Shown here: positions 1-6,311 of the stretch, one piece after another
How the letters are laid out: each line of letters starts with the position of its first letter
Numbering within the stretch: position 1 is the stretch's first letter
Assembly: GCA_002309395.1 (NCBI GenBank)
Contig: DBWU01000072.1
Coordinates: 1-20,696 of the forward strand
DNA: 20,696 nt
Source: Oscillospiraceae bacterium UBA1230
GTDB taxonomy: Bacteria > Bacillota > Clostridia > Oscillospirales > Oscillospiraceae
Direction of reading: 5' to 3'
Notes under the pieces: generated by a model
What the model saw: only the letters and a program-made list of their open reading frames with translations
What the model was told of the DNA's origin: nothing
Database searches by the model: none
Translations under genes and position numbers: made by a program

Positions 1-15
1 AGGCGTGGAAATAAA

Positions 16-34
16 CCCCCGGTTCTACCGGGGG
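16..34. repeat. IS left-end subterminal hairpin
   Basis: Perfect 8-bp stem with a TCT loop, CCCCCGGT-TCT-ACCGGGGG. In IS200/IS605 elements this is the structure TnpA recognises at the left end. The position upstream of tnpA fits. Confidence 0.65.
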
Positions 35-58
35 AAGGAAAAAGAGCTTTAGCATGAG

Positions 59-128
59 AAAAACCTCCTATTGCGGTAAAATGGTAACGGTTTGGCGACC
101 GCATTACCAGAAGCAATAGGAGGTTTTT
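59..128 (+). promoter_or_regulatory. Long hairpin sequestering the tnpA ribosome binding site
   Basis: The 16-base arm at 59-74 (AAAAACCTCCTATTGC) is perfectly complementary to 113-128 (GCAATAGGAGGTTTTT). The right arm contains the tnpA Shine-Dalgarno AGGAGG at 118-123, five bases before the ATG at 129. If the leader is transcribed, the ribosome binding site would be paired. IS200 elements are known to hold transposase expression low through 5' leader structure of this kind. Confidence 0.7.
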
Positions 129-619
129 ATGCAGATAAAGAAAGAAGAGAGAAACGAGATAAGAAGCACGGCGCACTCAAAATACAGATGCCAGTATCAC
201 ATCGTATTTGCACCAAAGTATAGGAGAAAGGTGGTATACGGGCAACTGAAAAGGGACATAGGGGAGATATTGAGGAGGCTGTGCAAACAGAAGAATGTGA
301 GATAATAGAAGCGGAAGCGTGCCCGGATCATATCCACATGCTGGTGAGCATCCCACCGTATTTGAGTGTAGCACAATTTATGGGGTATCTCAAGGGAAAG
401 AGTAGCCTAATGATATTTGATAGGCATGCGAACCTGAAGTACAAGTATGGATCGAGGAACTTTTGGTGCAGAGGATATTATGTGGATACTGTGGGACGTA
501 ATAAAAAGATCATAGCAGAATATATCCGAACACAGTTGGAAGAGGATTACGCTGCAGATCAAACGAGCATGAAAGAATACTTTGACCCGTTTACGGGTGA
601 CAAGAATAAGAAGGCATAA
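129..619 (+). pseudogene. tnpA: IS200-type transposase TnpA, single-base frameshift
   Basis: Y1 transposase that cuts and rejoins single-stranded transposon ends. The first frame starts at ATG 129 and stops at 303-305 after 58 codons. The rest continues in another frame to TAA at 617-619 with the HUH motif (DHIHML, bases about 344-361) and the catalytic-tyrosine helix (IIAEYIRTQ). Loss of one G near 296-300 explains the break: restoring GTGGAG joins NV to EIIEAEACPDH, the usual family sequence. Joined, the product would be about 163 residues, normal for TnpA. Both halves are otherwise well preserved, so the mutation is recent or the sequence contains an error. Programmed frameshifting is not expected in this group and no slippery heptamer is seen at the break. 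Confidence 0.85.
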
Positions 620-624
620 AAAGA

Positions 625-643
625 CAGCCGCTTGAAGCGGCTG
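625..643. terminator. Hairpin after tnpA
   Basis: CAGCCGCTT pairs with AAGCGGCTG at 625-633/635-643, six bases after the tnpA stop. No clear T tract follows, so it is either a weak terminator or a structural element of the insertion sequence. Confidence 0.4.
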
Positions 644-676
644 CCTGAAATGGTAATGCGGTGTCAAACCTTCAGT

Positions 677-719
677 GCCCCTTTTAGGGGCTACGTCCGT
701 AATAGCCCCTTTTAGGGGC
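677..719. repeat. Two identical tandem hairpins in the IS right end
   Basis: The 15-base palindrome GCCCCTTTTAGGGGC occurs at 677-691 and again at 705-719, separated by 13 bases. Each folds into a 5-bp G+C stem with a TTTTA loop. They lie between tnpA and the right-end hairpin. A role in end recognition or in blocking readthrough is possible; neither is shown. Confidence 0.6.
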
Positions 720-725
720 AAGTCA

Positions 726-747
726 AACCACCAGTTTACTGGTGGTT
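726..747. repeat. IS right-end subterminal hairpin
   Basis: Perfect 9-bp stem AACCACCAG/CTGGTGGTT with a TTTA loop. It is the last structure before the sequence changes to non-IS debris, consistent with the TnpA-recognised right end. Confidence 0.65.
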
Positions 748-862
748 ATGATTTCACCCCGATTCGCTGCGCCGGCTTGTCCGGCTCCGGCGCAAACCGT
801 TTCCGCTGTGTCAACGTGATATCAAACCCCACGCCGTCCACCACGCGTATGATGGTATCATG
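746..862 (-). pseudogene. Gene fragment sharing its C-terminal tail with the AbrB-like gene at 11101-11277
   Basis: Reading the minus strand from 862 gives an open stretch that includes VVDGVGFDITLTQRKRFA and ends QRIGVKS-stop at 746-748, where the last codons run into the IS right end. The tail aligns with the end of the AbrB-like protein at 11101-11277: both have ITLTQR-x-RF-x-x-E-x-D-x-x-A-x-R-x-GV. The DNA agrees too, with 22 of 25 bases identical between 793-817 and 11145-11169. The DGVGFD segment also resembles a histidine-kinase G box, but no other kinase motif is present. It has no start codon and is truncated by the insertion sequence. The parent gene is not identified. Confidence 0.35.
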
Positions 863-966
863 GTTTCATCGACAAGTATTCTCATATCCGTATCACTTAC
901 ATCATACGTCTGAGCATATGTTGTTGAAGGCATTAGGAAGAAACATAACAGCGCGGTCAATATCAT
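811..966 (-). pseudogene. N-terminal fragment of a secreted protein
   Basis: An ATG at 964-966 opens a 51-codon frame ending at 811-813. Residues 1-18 form a plausible signal peptide with hydrophobic core LTALLCFFL and an AxA-like cleavage site (TYA before QT). They are followed by YDVSDTDMRILVDETM, which resembles the mature start of small secreted clostridial proteins. After that the composition changes (PSYAWWTAWG) and the frame soon stops, so similarity seems to end near 860. No good ribosome binding site precedes the ATG. It overlaps the fragment at 746-862 in another frame, which suggests a deletion junction between two old genes. The family match is from memory and uncertain. Confidence 0.35.
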
Positions 967-1062
967 ATGCACGCTTCGCTTCGTCTATCGTTTGATCAGC
1001 CGATCCTGAATACGCCCATAAGTCTCCTCAAGCCAGAGGCAGAGCGCGCCGTGTTCTCCATA

Positions 1063-1875
1063 TCAGGCGGTCTTGCCGTCCATTACGGCGTGGGCACGGT
1101 GAAGGATCTCCGCCAGATCCTCCGGCAGACGGGCATAGCACTCCGCCTGCAGCGTCTCCGGCACGCCGTAGTATGCCTCGGCGATGGCGCCTGCCATATC
1201 GGCGATGGTGTCGCTGTCGCCGCCAAGGGACACCGCGGTGCGGATCACGTCCTCAAAGTCTGTTCCCTCCAGAAAGGCGGTGATAGCTTCCGGCACCGAC
1301 CCCTGGCAGGTCTCCACGTGACGATACGCAGGGCGGATCTCGTCGCAGGTGCGGCTGAGATCATAGTGAAAATGCTCCTCCGCATATGCCTTGATCGCCG
1401 CCTTGGACGCCCCGGTCCGTGCCAGAAAGATGGCGCCGGCAATGGCTTGTGCCCCCTTGACGCCCTCCGGGTGGTTGTGGGACACGTCCGCCGTCAGCTT
1501 CGCCATACGCAGTACCGTGGGAAGATCGTCGTAGAACCACGCCACGGAAGATACGCGCATACCGCTGCCGTTGCCATAGCTTCCGTAGGGATGCGGATCA
1601 TCGCTGAACATCCAGCGGAAGAACCGTCCGCCATAGCCGCAGTAGGGATAGCGCCGCCCGACGGTCTGCATGGATCGCGTCAGCGTCTCCTTGATGGCGT
1701 CGTCGCCGTCCTCCGGCGTCACTTGCATCAGCGCGTCCGCAACAGCCAGCGTCATCACCGTGTCGTCGGTAAAGGAAGAACGCTTGCTGAACAGCGGAAA
1801 CACCTTACTTTTGCAGTTATGGGAATCGAACTCATAGGCTGAGCCGATGATATCGCCTAAAATCGCCCCGTACAT
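1063..1875 (-). CDS. ADP-ribosylglycohydrolase (DraG/ARH family)
   Basis: Predicted cytosolic metal-dependent hydrolase of 270 residues that would remove ADP-ribose from proteins or small molecules. The N-terminal GAILGDIIGSAYE, the metal-binding SFTDDTVM (residues about 34-41) and the C-terminal GGDSDTIADMAGAIAEAYYG are the family's diagnostic blocks, with the paired aspartates that hold the two magnesium ions. Length is normal for DraG/ARH. The start at 1875 is preceded by AAAGGAGAAAGGGATC. It is the last gene of a minus-strand run with the vWA gene (48 bases upstream) and the macro-domain gene, so ADP-ribose chemistry is probably the operon's theme. The true substrate (arginine, serine, DNA or free ADP-ribose derivatives) cannot be read from sequence. 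Confidence 0.9.
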   Translation of the reverse strand: MYGAILGDIIGSAYEFDSHNCKSKVFPLFSKRSSFTDDTVMTLAVADALMQVTPEDGDDAIKETLTRSMQTVGRRYPYCGYGGRFFRWMFSDDPHPYGSYGNGSGMRVSSVAWFYDDLPTVLRMAKLTADVSHNHPEGVKGAQAIAGAIFLARTGASKAAIKAYAEEHFHYDLSRTCDEIRPAYRHVETCQGSVPEAITAFLEGTDFEDVIRTAVSLGGDSDTIADMAGAIAEAYYGVPETLQAECYARLPEDLAEILHRAHAVMDGKTA

Positions 1876-1923
1876 GATCCCTTTCTCCTTTCACTCTACG
1901 TTTGCCTTCTGATCGTCAGCCGT

Positions 1924-2574
1924 TTACTTCCGACCGCGTTCCTCGTAGTCACGGGTAATGGGGGCGCTCCAATCGGGATCGATCTCCTTGCCCCTGCGGA
2001 GATTGCCGATGGTCTGGCTCACCACGGCAAAATTGAGGCTGGTGCCGGCGCCGTCGCACTCGTAGCGGACCGCGCGATCCTCCCGGATGCCGAAGGTACG
2101 AGCCGTCTTGATGGCGTCCATGTTGGCGCCGAGGAACAAAAATTCCCAGCCGTACTTCTCCTGTTCGTGCTTGACCATTTTCTGCACCTCTTGGTAGGTG
2201 TAGCGGCGGCTGGCGTTCTCCATGCCGTCGGTGGTGATGACGAACACGGTCTTCCCGGGTCTGTCCTCCTCCCGGGCATACCTGTGGACGTTCGCCATAT
2301 GGCGCACGGCGCCGCCAATGGCATCCAGCAGCGCGGTGCTGCCGCGCACCTGATACTGCCGCTCCGTCATGGGCTCCACCTTCCGGATATCCACCCGGTC
2401 GTAGAGCACGATGCTCTCGTGGTCGAAGAGGACGGCGGAGAGCAGCGCCCTGCCCTCTTCCTTTTGCTGCTTTTCCACCATGGCGTTAAAGCCGCCGATG
2501 GTGTCCGCCTCCAGCCCCGACATGGAACCGCTGCGATCGAGAATAAATACGATTTCGGTCAGATCCTTGTTCAT
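1924..2574 (-). CDS. von Willebrand factor type A domain protein
   Basis: Predicted 216-residue cytosolic protein that is almost entirely one vWA domain, a metal-dependent protein-binding fold. The MIDAS residues are visible: DRSGSMSG near residue 14, the threonine in GSTALLDAIG, and the aspartate in ITTDGMENAS. There is no signal peptide or membrane segment. I chose the ATG at 2572-2574 because GGAGGAG lies seven bases upstream; an earlier in-frame start at 2640 lacks such a site and would run through the inverted repeat in the promoter. It sits between the macro-domain and ADP-ribosylglycohydrolase genes. Stand-alone vWA proteins of this kind often act as scaffolds or chaperones; the partner is unknown. 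Confidence 0.88.
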   Translation of the reverse strand: MNKDLTEIVFILDRSGSMSGLEADTIGGFNAMVEKQQKEEGRALLSAVLFDHESIVLYDRVDIRKVEPMTERQYQVRGSTALLDAIGGAVRHMANVHRYAREEDRPGKTVFVITTDGMENASRRYTYQEVQKMVKHEQEKYGWEFLFLGANMDAIKTARTFGIREDRAVRYECDGAGTSLNFAVVSQTIGNLRRGKEIDPDWSAPITRDYEERGRK

Positions 2575-2599
2575 AGTTGTCTCCTCCTTGTTTTTGATG

Positions 2600-2651
2600 A
2601 AACGGTCTCCTCGCTTCTGTCCATAGAATAACAGATGCAAGGAGACCGTTT
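2600..2651 (-). promoter_or_regulatory. Interrupted inverted repeat upstream of the vWA gene
   Basis: The 12-base arms AAACGGTCTCCT (2600-2611) and AGGAGACCGTTT (2640-2651) are perfectly complementary. Inside them a second pair, TCTGT/ACAGA, continues the symmetry. A possible -10 box (TATTCT on the minus strand) lies in the loop. It could be an operator or a leader hairpin for the vWA and ADP-ribosylglycohydrolase genes. Confidence 0.55.
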
Positions 2652-2682
2652 GTCGCTTTGCCGTTTACATTTTTTGCTTTTT

Positions 2683-3777
2683 TCAGTTGATGCTCAACAG
2701 CGGCAGATGATACTGATCCAAGGCAATATTGATGAACTGTACGTTATACGTTTTGTTCTCGATATAGTATCGAACCACCATATCCACCTTACTGCTGGGG
2801 CTCAAGGCATAGCCAGCCTTCTCCAACAGGAGCTTCGTCTCATCTACGTCGAGTTTCAGTCCAATGGCAAGCTGCAAGATGGTGGTTTTCGACGGCAAAT
2901 ATCCCTTCTTATTAAGGATTTTATTGAATACCTGCCGGCTGACGGACGCCCGGTGATACACGTCGGAATCCTTGTCGCCCAATGCGTTCCGAAGCTGCAG
3001 CAGTTGTCCGAAATACGCACGGAAGTCGCTGACCTCCTGCTGCATCATCTCTTCCAGACTCATACCGGGAAAGAGCGCCGCTGCCTCTCCGGCTGTTGGC
3101 GGCATGGGAGCGCTCGCCGCAGCGTTCCCCAAGGCGATGCTCTCGCATCTTGCGGCGCTCTCCCGTGGGAGGCAGCCCGTCTGGTACTCATACGTCTCCT
3201 CCGGCCCTCTGCGCCCGCGCCGGAAACCGTACTCTTCCCTCGTGTGCTCTTCCACGTAATGATCGTCCACGAAGCTTTTCAATCCGGAAAACATACCGCC
3301 GGCGAGGGAAAACGCCTCAGCGTTGAAAATGACCAGATAGATCTGGATACGGTGGTGCAGCGTAAACTCCGAAATGGCCCGGACCGCGATCAAAAGCGCC
3401 TCGTCGCGCGGAAAGCCGTAGCTGCCGGCGGACAAAAGGGGAAAGGCGACCGTCTTGCATTTGAGCTTCACCGCAAGCGCCAGCGCCGCGTTATACGCCT
3501 TGCGGAGCAACTCTTCTTCGTTATGCTCGCCGTCTTTCCACACGGGACTGACCGTGTGCAGTACATATCGGGCGCGGAGACCGTACGCCGGCGTGGCAAC
3601 GGACTGTCCCACGGCGATATCACCGATCTTCCTCCTCGCTTCCAGCAGTTCCGGGCCTGCCGCCTTGTGGATGGCGTGATCCGTCCCGGAGCCGATCACC
3701 GGTCTGGGATTGGCGGTGTTGACAATGGCGTCAACTTCCATGCGCGTAATATCGTTCCGAACGACCTCATAGGGCAT
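2683..3777 (-). CDS. Macro-domain protein with C-terminal HTH-like domain
   Basis: Predicted 364-residue protein. Residues 1 to about 165 are a macro domain, which binds or hydrolyses ADP-ribose adducts: DAIVNTANP, then GSGTDHAIHKAAG, then the phosphate loop FPLLSAGSYGFP. A charged, low-complexity linker (EEHTREEYGFRRGRRGPEE and an alanine/proline-rich stretch) follows. The last 100 or so residues include RASVSRQVFNKILNKKGYLPSK and TTILQLAIGLKLDVDETKLL, which reads like a Cro/XRE-type helix-turn-helix. The start at 3777 has GGGAGG about eight bases upstream; the in-frame ATG at 3828 lacks one. Head of the ADP-ribose operon. The fusion suggests either DNA-directed de-ADP-ribosylation or a regulator sensing an ADP-ribose ligand; this is inference. 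Confidence 0.85.
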   Translation of the reverse strand: MPYEVVRNDITRMEVDAIVNTANPRPVIGSGTDHAIHKAAGPELLEARRKIGDIAVGQSVATPAYGLRARYVLHTVSPVWKDGEHNEEELLRKAYNAALALAVKLKCKTVAFPLLSAGSYGFPRDEALLIAVRAISEFTLHHRIQIYLVIFNAEAFSLAGGMFSGLKSFVDDHYVEEHTREEYGFRRGRRGPEETYEYQTGCLPRESAARCESIALGNAAASAPMPPTAGEAAALFPGMSLEEMMQQEVSDFRAYFGQLLQLRNALGDKDSDVYHRASVSRQVFNKILNKKGYLPSKTTILQLAIGLKLDVDETKLLLEKAGYALSPSSKVDMVVRYYIENKTYNVQFINIALDQYHLPLLSIN

Positions 3778-3914
3778 ACTGCATCCCTCCCGTTTGCTTC
3801 TGCGTTTTTCATAAGTTGCGAGTTTCACTCTGTAAGGATAGAACGGTGCAGGCCGATTTTCGGATCATCCTAATCGCATCGTTGCATACGCAGATCCATA
3901 TCTGTTTTCGACGA

Positions 3915-4049
3915 TTACTTAGTCTCTTCGGGCTTTTGCGGCGTATTCTTCCTTATATTATGGTGATTGATTGGGTTGCCTGAATATTCCTTTTTCCGTT
4001 CGGTAAATTCCAGATCATTTCGTTCATTCCTTTGTCGGCGTCTATTCGT
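3915..4049 (-). other. Open stretch, possible gene remnant, in a 440-base gap
   Basis: The gap 3778-4216 has no recognisable gene. Within it the minus strand has 44 open codons ending at TAA 3915-3917, with no ATG in frame. The encoded tail is strongly hydrophilic (RNERNDLEFTERKKEYSGNP, ending TPQKPEETK) and looks more like the end of a real protein than random G+C-rich shadow sequence. No family is recognised. The remaining gap holds the macro-gene leader and the hairpin at 4159-4183. Confidence 0.2.
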
Positions 4050-4158
4050 CTATTATTTCCGCAGGTCTTCGCTCGGACAGTCCGGCGCACGGGCGATCTG
4101 ATATTATCTGGATTATACCACCGTGGCGTCGGTTTGTCGATGCATTTTGCATATATAA

Positions 4159-4183
4159 GCGCATCGGGAAACTCCCGATGCGC
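4159..4183 (-). terminator. Hairpin downstream of the DnaB-like gene
   Basis: Perfect 11-bp stem GCGCATCGGGA/TCCCGATGCGC with a 3-base loop, 34 bases beyond the stop of the minus-strand gene at 4217. On the minus strand it is followed by TTATATATG, a weak T-rich run, so it is probably a rho-independent or processing terminator. Confidence 0.6.
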
Positions 4184-4216
4184 TCATGCTTTCTGTGACA
4201 GCTACGCAGAAGGTTT

Positions 4217-4942
4217 TCACCGTTCCCCCTCCTCAAACCGCAAGAATCGGCTGTCCCAGCGGCAAGACACGGTCTTCTCGCCGCCGTGACGTTGTGCCAC
4301 GGTGATCTGCGCCGGTTCAAACTGCGCCTGTCTTGCAAACGGATCGTAGTAGCCGCTTCGATACAGAAGCAGCACCGTATCCACCGCCTTACCCATAGGG
4401 AGCGCATACGCGAAATCCGCCATGTCGGGGTGCGGATCCACCCGCGCTTCCAGATCCCGACTCAAATGGGCGTTGCAAATGACCGGCACGTTCAGCGTCC
4501 GCGCCAGGTGTTTCAGCTCCTGCGCCATAGCAGGGAGCGCGGCGGAAAAATTGCCATACCGCTCCGGCCGGTTGGGCGCGAGGGAAACCAGCTCGTCGAT
4601 CACCACGGAGCTGACGGGTCTGTCCGTCAGCTCGCGCTCGATGATGGCGGCGGACCGGTGGGGCCCGTCGCAGAGGATAAACGGGATCGGTACGCAGCTA
4701 TCCCTGAACCGAAGGAGCTTTCCTAAAACGTCGGCGGGATTGCGCTCCCCGGCGCCGCCCGTGTACAGCCACGCTTTTTTCCGCGCCGCGCTCGCTATAT
4801 GGTTTGCGATCTGCAACGCCAGGGACGTCATGCCCATACCGGGACGCCCGGCGATCACCGTCAGCGTACCGGGGCGCAGTCCGCCGCCTAAGGCGCTGTC
4901 CAGCGGGGCAAGTCCTGTGGGGATGGAATGGGTGTTTTTCAT
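4217..4942 (-). CDS. DnaB/RecA-fold ATPase with altered Walker A
   Basis: Predicted 241-residue cytosolic protein corresponding to the C-terminal RecA-like domain of the replicative helicase DnaB, without its N-terminal domain. The start TGLAPLDSALGGGLRPGTLTV, a hydrophobic Walker-B-like strand (SSVVIDELVSLA), the sensor-like ICNAHLSRDLE and the final VDTVLLLYRSGYYDP strand match DnaB in order. The P-loop, however, reads GRPGMGMTS: the invariant lysine is methionine (ATG instead of AAG or AAA). ATP hydrolysis is therefore probably lost or reduced, and the protein may bind nucleotide or act structurally. ATG at 4942 has AAGGAG upstream. It follows the membrane-protein gene by 72 bases but has its own likely promoter (4980-5009). 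Confidence 0.8.
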   Translation of the reverse strand: MKNTHSIPTGLAPLDSALGGGLRPGTLTVIAGRPGMGMTSLALQIANHIASAARKKAWLYTGGAGERNPADVLGKLLRFRDSCVPIPFILCDGPHRSAAIIERELTDRPVSSVVIDELVSLAPNRPERYGNFSAALPAMAQELKHLARTLNVPVICNAHLSRDLEARVDPHPDMADFAYALPMGKAVDTVLLLYRSGYYDPFARQAQFEPAQITVAQRHGGEKTVSCRWDSRFLRFEEGER

Positions 4943-4979
4943 GGTAACCGCTCCTTCTCTTTTCTACCTCGGATAACTG

Positions 4980-5009
4980 ATAATCGTTGTTCCCAGCGCA
5001 ATTAGTCAA
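4980..5009 (-). promoter_or_regulatory. Predicted promoter of the DnaB-like gene
   Basis: On the minus strand TTGACT (5004-5009) and GATTAT (4980-4985) are 18 bases apart, upstream of ATG 4942. The spacer contains GGGAACAA (minus strand; plus-strand TTGTTCCC at 4987-4994), which resembles half of the palindromic operator found at neighbouring promoters. Confidence 0.5.
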
Positions 5010-5014
5010 CTTTT

Positions 5015-6013
5015 TTATTCCTTCCCGGCGTCACGCAGCATATCCGCCAGCGCCTTGTCCATCTGCCCCTGCGCCCGGGCGGCGTCCCGCATATTTCCGC
5101 CGGCGGCGGCGCCTGCGCGGAGCATGGCGTTTTGCTTGTAGCTGTCCCGGGCGGCGCTGCTTTGATTGCTTGCCACCAAGTCTGCAAACGCTTTGTCCAT
5201 ATGCCCCTTGGCGATGGCGGCATCTCTGGCGTTGCCGCCCATCATGGCGTTGGCGTAGTCCCTCGACTTTTCCTTGTAGTACTCCGCCGCCCGCCGGCGG
5301 TTGCTCTCTTCCAGATCCCTCTGCCGCTGGGGCGACTCGTGGTAAGTTGCCGCGCCCTTTAAGAACAGTCCGAGAAAGACGATCGCCAGCAGTGCCGGCA
5401 CGCAGACCACCTTCATAGCGATCCGCAAAGGCTGTGAGCGCACAACGTCCTTTAGGATCAGCACGCCGCAGACAACGGACACGACCAGAAGCAGTACGAT
5501 CTTCAGCCAGCCGCCTACCTCGTAACCGTCGTCACCGTACTGATTCAGCGCCTTTACGTGGAACGTCATCTTCTCGTTGATCTCCTCCACGCTTTTCCCA
5601 CTCAACGCGTTGAAAAGCCGCCCCATACTGCCGCCTCTGGCAAAATGCTCGGTGAGCCAGTTGCCGTCATGGGCACGGATCGTGGGATTGGAGAACGACG
5701 AGATCTCCAGGATACTCGTGCCGTACACCGCGTAGAACGTGTAGTCGGTGTAGTCCTCATTGGAGAGGTTGAATACGTTGAACGTCAGCTCCATATTGTC
5801 GCCCGGTTCTTCTATTTCCCATAGCTGTAAATAGACCGTGTCCGGATCGTGCCAGACGATGGGGGAGGAGAGCCACAGCTCCGTGGTCCTGTAACCGAAG
5901 ATGATGAGGATCAGCGCGATGATCGACACCCCCAGCACCCCTGCGAGGATGTTTTCCCCCTTCCTGCTCAGCGCGGCGCCTTGCACCGCAGAAGTCGTTT
6001 GTTCGTTTTCCAT
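5015..6013 (-). CDS. Three-segment membrane protein with C-terminal repeats
   Basis: Unrecognised protein of 332 residues. Three hydrophobic segments are visible: about 23-42 (LAGVLGVSIIALILIIFGY), about 193-213 (KIVLLLVVSVVCGVLILKDVV) and about 219-243 (MKVVCVPALLAIVFLGLFLKG). Between the first two is a domain of about 150 residues, probably extracytoplasmic. The tail after 243 is charged and helical (QRQRDLEESNRRRAAEYYKEK) and ends in two related units: GGNARDAAIAKGHMDKAFADL and GGNMRDAARAQGQMDKALADM. ATG at 6013 has GGAGG seven bases upstream. The promoter faces that of the FtsH-like protease and carries the same palindrome. It could be the membrane anchor or target of the soluble protease encoded opposite; that is inference. 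Confidence 0.75.
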   Translation of the reverse strand: MENEQTTSAVQGAALSRKGENILAGVLGVSIIALILIIFGYRTTELWLSSPIVWHDPDTVYLQLWEIEEPGDNMELTFNVFNLSNEDYTDYTFYAVYGTSILEISSFSNPTIRAHDGNWLTEHFARGGSMGRLFNALSGKSVEEINEKMTFHVKALNQYGDDGYEVGGWLKIVLLLVVSVVCGVLILKDVVRSQPLRIAMKVVCVPALLAIVFLGLFLKGAATYHESPQRQRDLEESNRRRAAEYYKEKSRDYANAMMGGNARDAAIAKGHMDKAFADLVASNQSSAARDSYKQNAMLRAGAAAGGNMRDAARAQGQMDKALADMLRDAGKE

Positions 6014-6029
6014 GAGATTGCCTCCTTCG

Positions 6030-6062
6030 TTTATTTTGGGATCGGAACGATCCCAAAATAAA
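6030..6062 (-). promoter_or_regulatory. 15-bp perfect inverted repeat in the membrane-protein promoter
   Basis: TTTATTTTGGGATCG (6030-6044) is perfectly complementary to CGATCCCAAAATAAA (6048-6062) with a GAA loop. It overlaps the likely -10 region (TTTATT, minus strand) and the transcript start of the gene beginning at 6013, ending 17 bases from the ATG. It differs from the shared palindrome, so a second regulator or an RNA leader structure is possible. Confidence 0.65.
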
Positions 6063-6077
6063 CATATCACGGGGCGT

Positions 6078-6093
6078 GGAACAAAAATGCTCC
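6078..6093 (-). promoter_or_regulatory. Operator-like palindrome, copy D (membrane-protein promoter)
   Basis: On the minus strand the 16-base core is GGAGCA-TTTT-TGTTCC, flanked by CGT/ACG complementary bases. TTGTTC inside it (6079-6084) can serve as a -35 box, with TTTATT 16 bases downstream. It is the most diverged of four copies in the island. Confidence 0.55.
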
Positions 6094-6124
6094 ACGTCCC
6101 CTTTTCCCGCGAAAAAGTGATGAT

Positions 6125-6140
6125 CGCCTGTTTTCAGGCG
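6125..6140. promoter_or_regulatory. Small hairpin between the divergent promoters
   Basis: CGCCTG-TTTT-CAGGCG, a 6-bp perfect stem located between palindrome copies D and C. It could block readthrough between the divergent units or be a third binding site. Function not evident. Confidence 0.4.
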
Positions 6141-6154
6141 CGCAGAAAGGGCAT

Positions 6155-6191
6155 GGGACAGTTTTGTCCCATGCCTTGTGGCATATATAGA
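6155..6191 (+). promoter_or_regulatory. Promoter and operator-like palindrome, copy C (FtsH-like protease)
   Basis: The core GGGACA-GTTT-TGTCCC lies at 6155-6170 and the perfect stem extends to 11 bp (6150-6160/6165-6175). The -35 box TTGTCC (6164-6169) lies inside the right arm and TATAGA (6186-6191) follows after 16 bases. It leaves an untranslated leader of about 110 bases before ATG 6312. Confidence 0.7.
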
Positions 6192-6311
6192 TACACAGGC
6201 AAACGCGGCAGGCGGAAAAATTTTTCAAAAAATCTCAAAAAGCCGACTAATGATTCCGGGTTTGCCGATTATAGAGTTATAAGACCAATAAACGAAAGAG
6301 AGGTACCTATC

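Larger units (their letters stand above)
1..757 (+). mobile_element. IS200/IS605-family insertion sequence (IS200 type, tnpA only)
   Basis: Single-gene element of the IS200 group, which moves as single-stranded DNA using a Y1 HUH transposase and subterminal hairpins instead of terminal inverted repeats. A left-end hairpin lies at 16-34 (8-bp stem CCCCCGGT/ACCGGGGG) and a right-end hairpin at 726-747 (9-bp stem AACCACCAG/CTGGTGGTT), flanking a frameshifted tnpA at 129-619. No accessory tnpB is present. The exact cleavage points are not visible; the left one probably lies within the first 15 bases of the window and the right one a few bases after 747, so both coordinates are approximate. The right flank runs directly into gene debris. 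Confidence 0.8.

Noticed and set aside
755..862. Histidine-kinase ATP-binding fragment (DGVGFD resembles a G box)
   Set aside because: Only one short motif fits, a residue is missing from the usual DNGVGFD, and the tail matches the AbrB-like protein better. Kept as an unidentified fragment.
967..1842. Long plus-strand ORF opposite the ADP-ribosylglycohydrolase
   Set aside because: It is the antisense shadow of a gene with complete family motifs, has no protein-like motifs, and is rich in histidine and arginine as expected from G+C-rich antisense frames.
5901..6311. N-terminal extension of the FtsH-like protease back to 5901
   Set aside because: The extension crosses the divergent promoter region and both palindromes and overlaps the opposite gene; ATG 6312 has a suitable ribosome binding site and begins right at the AAA+ domain.
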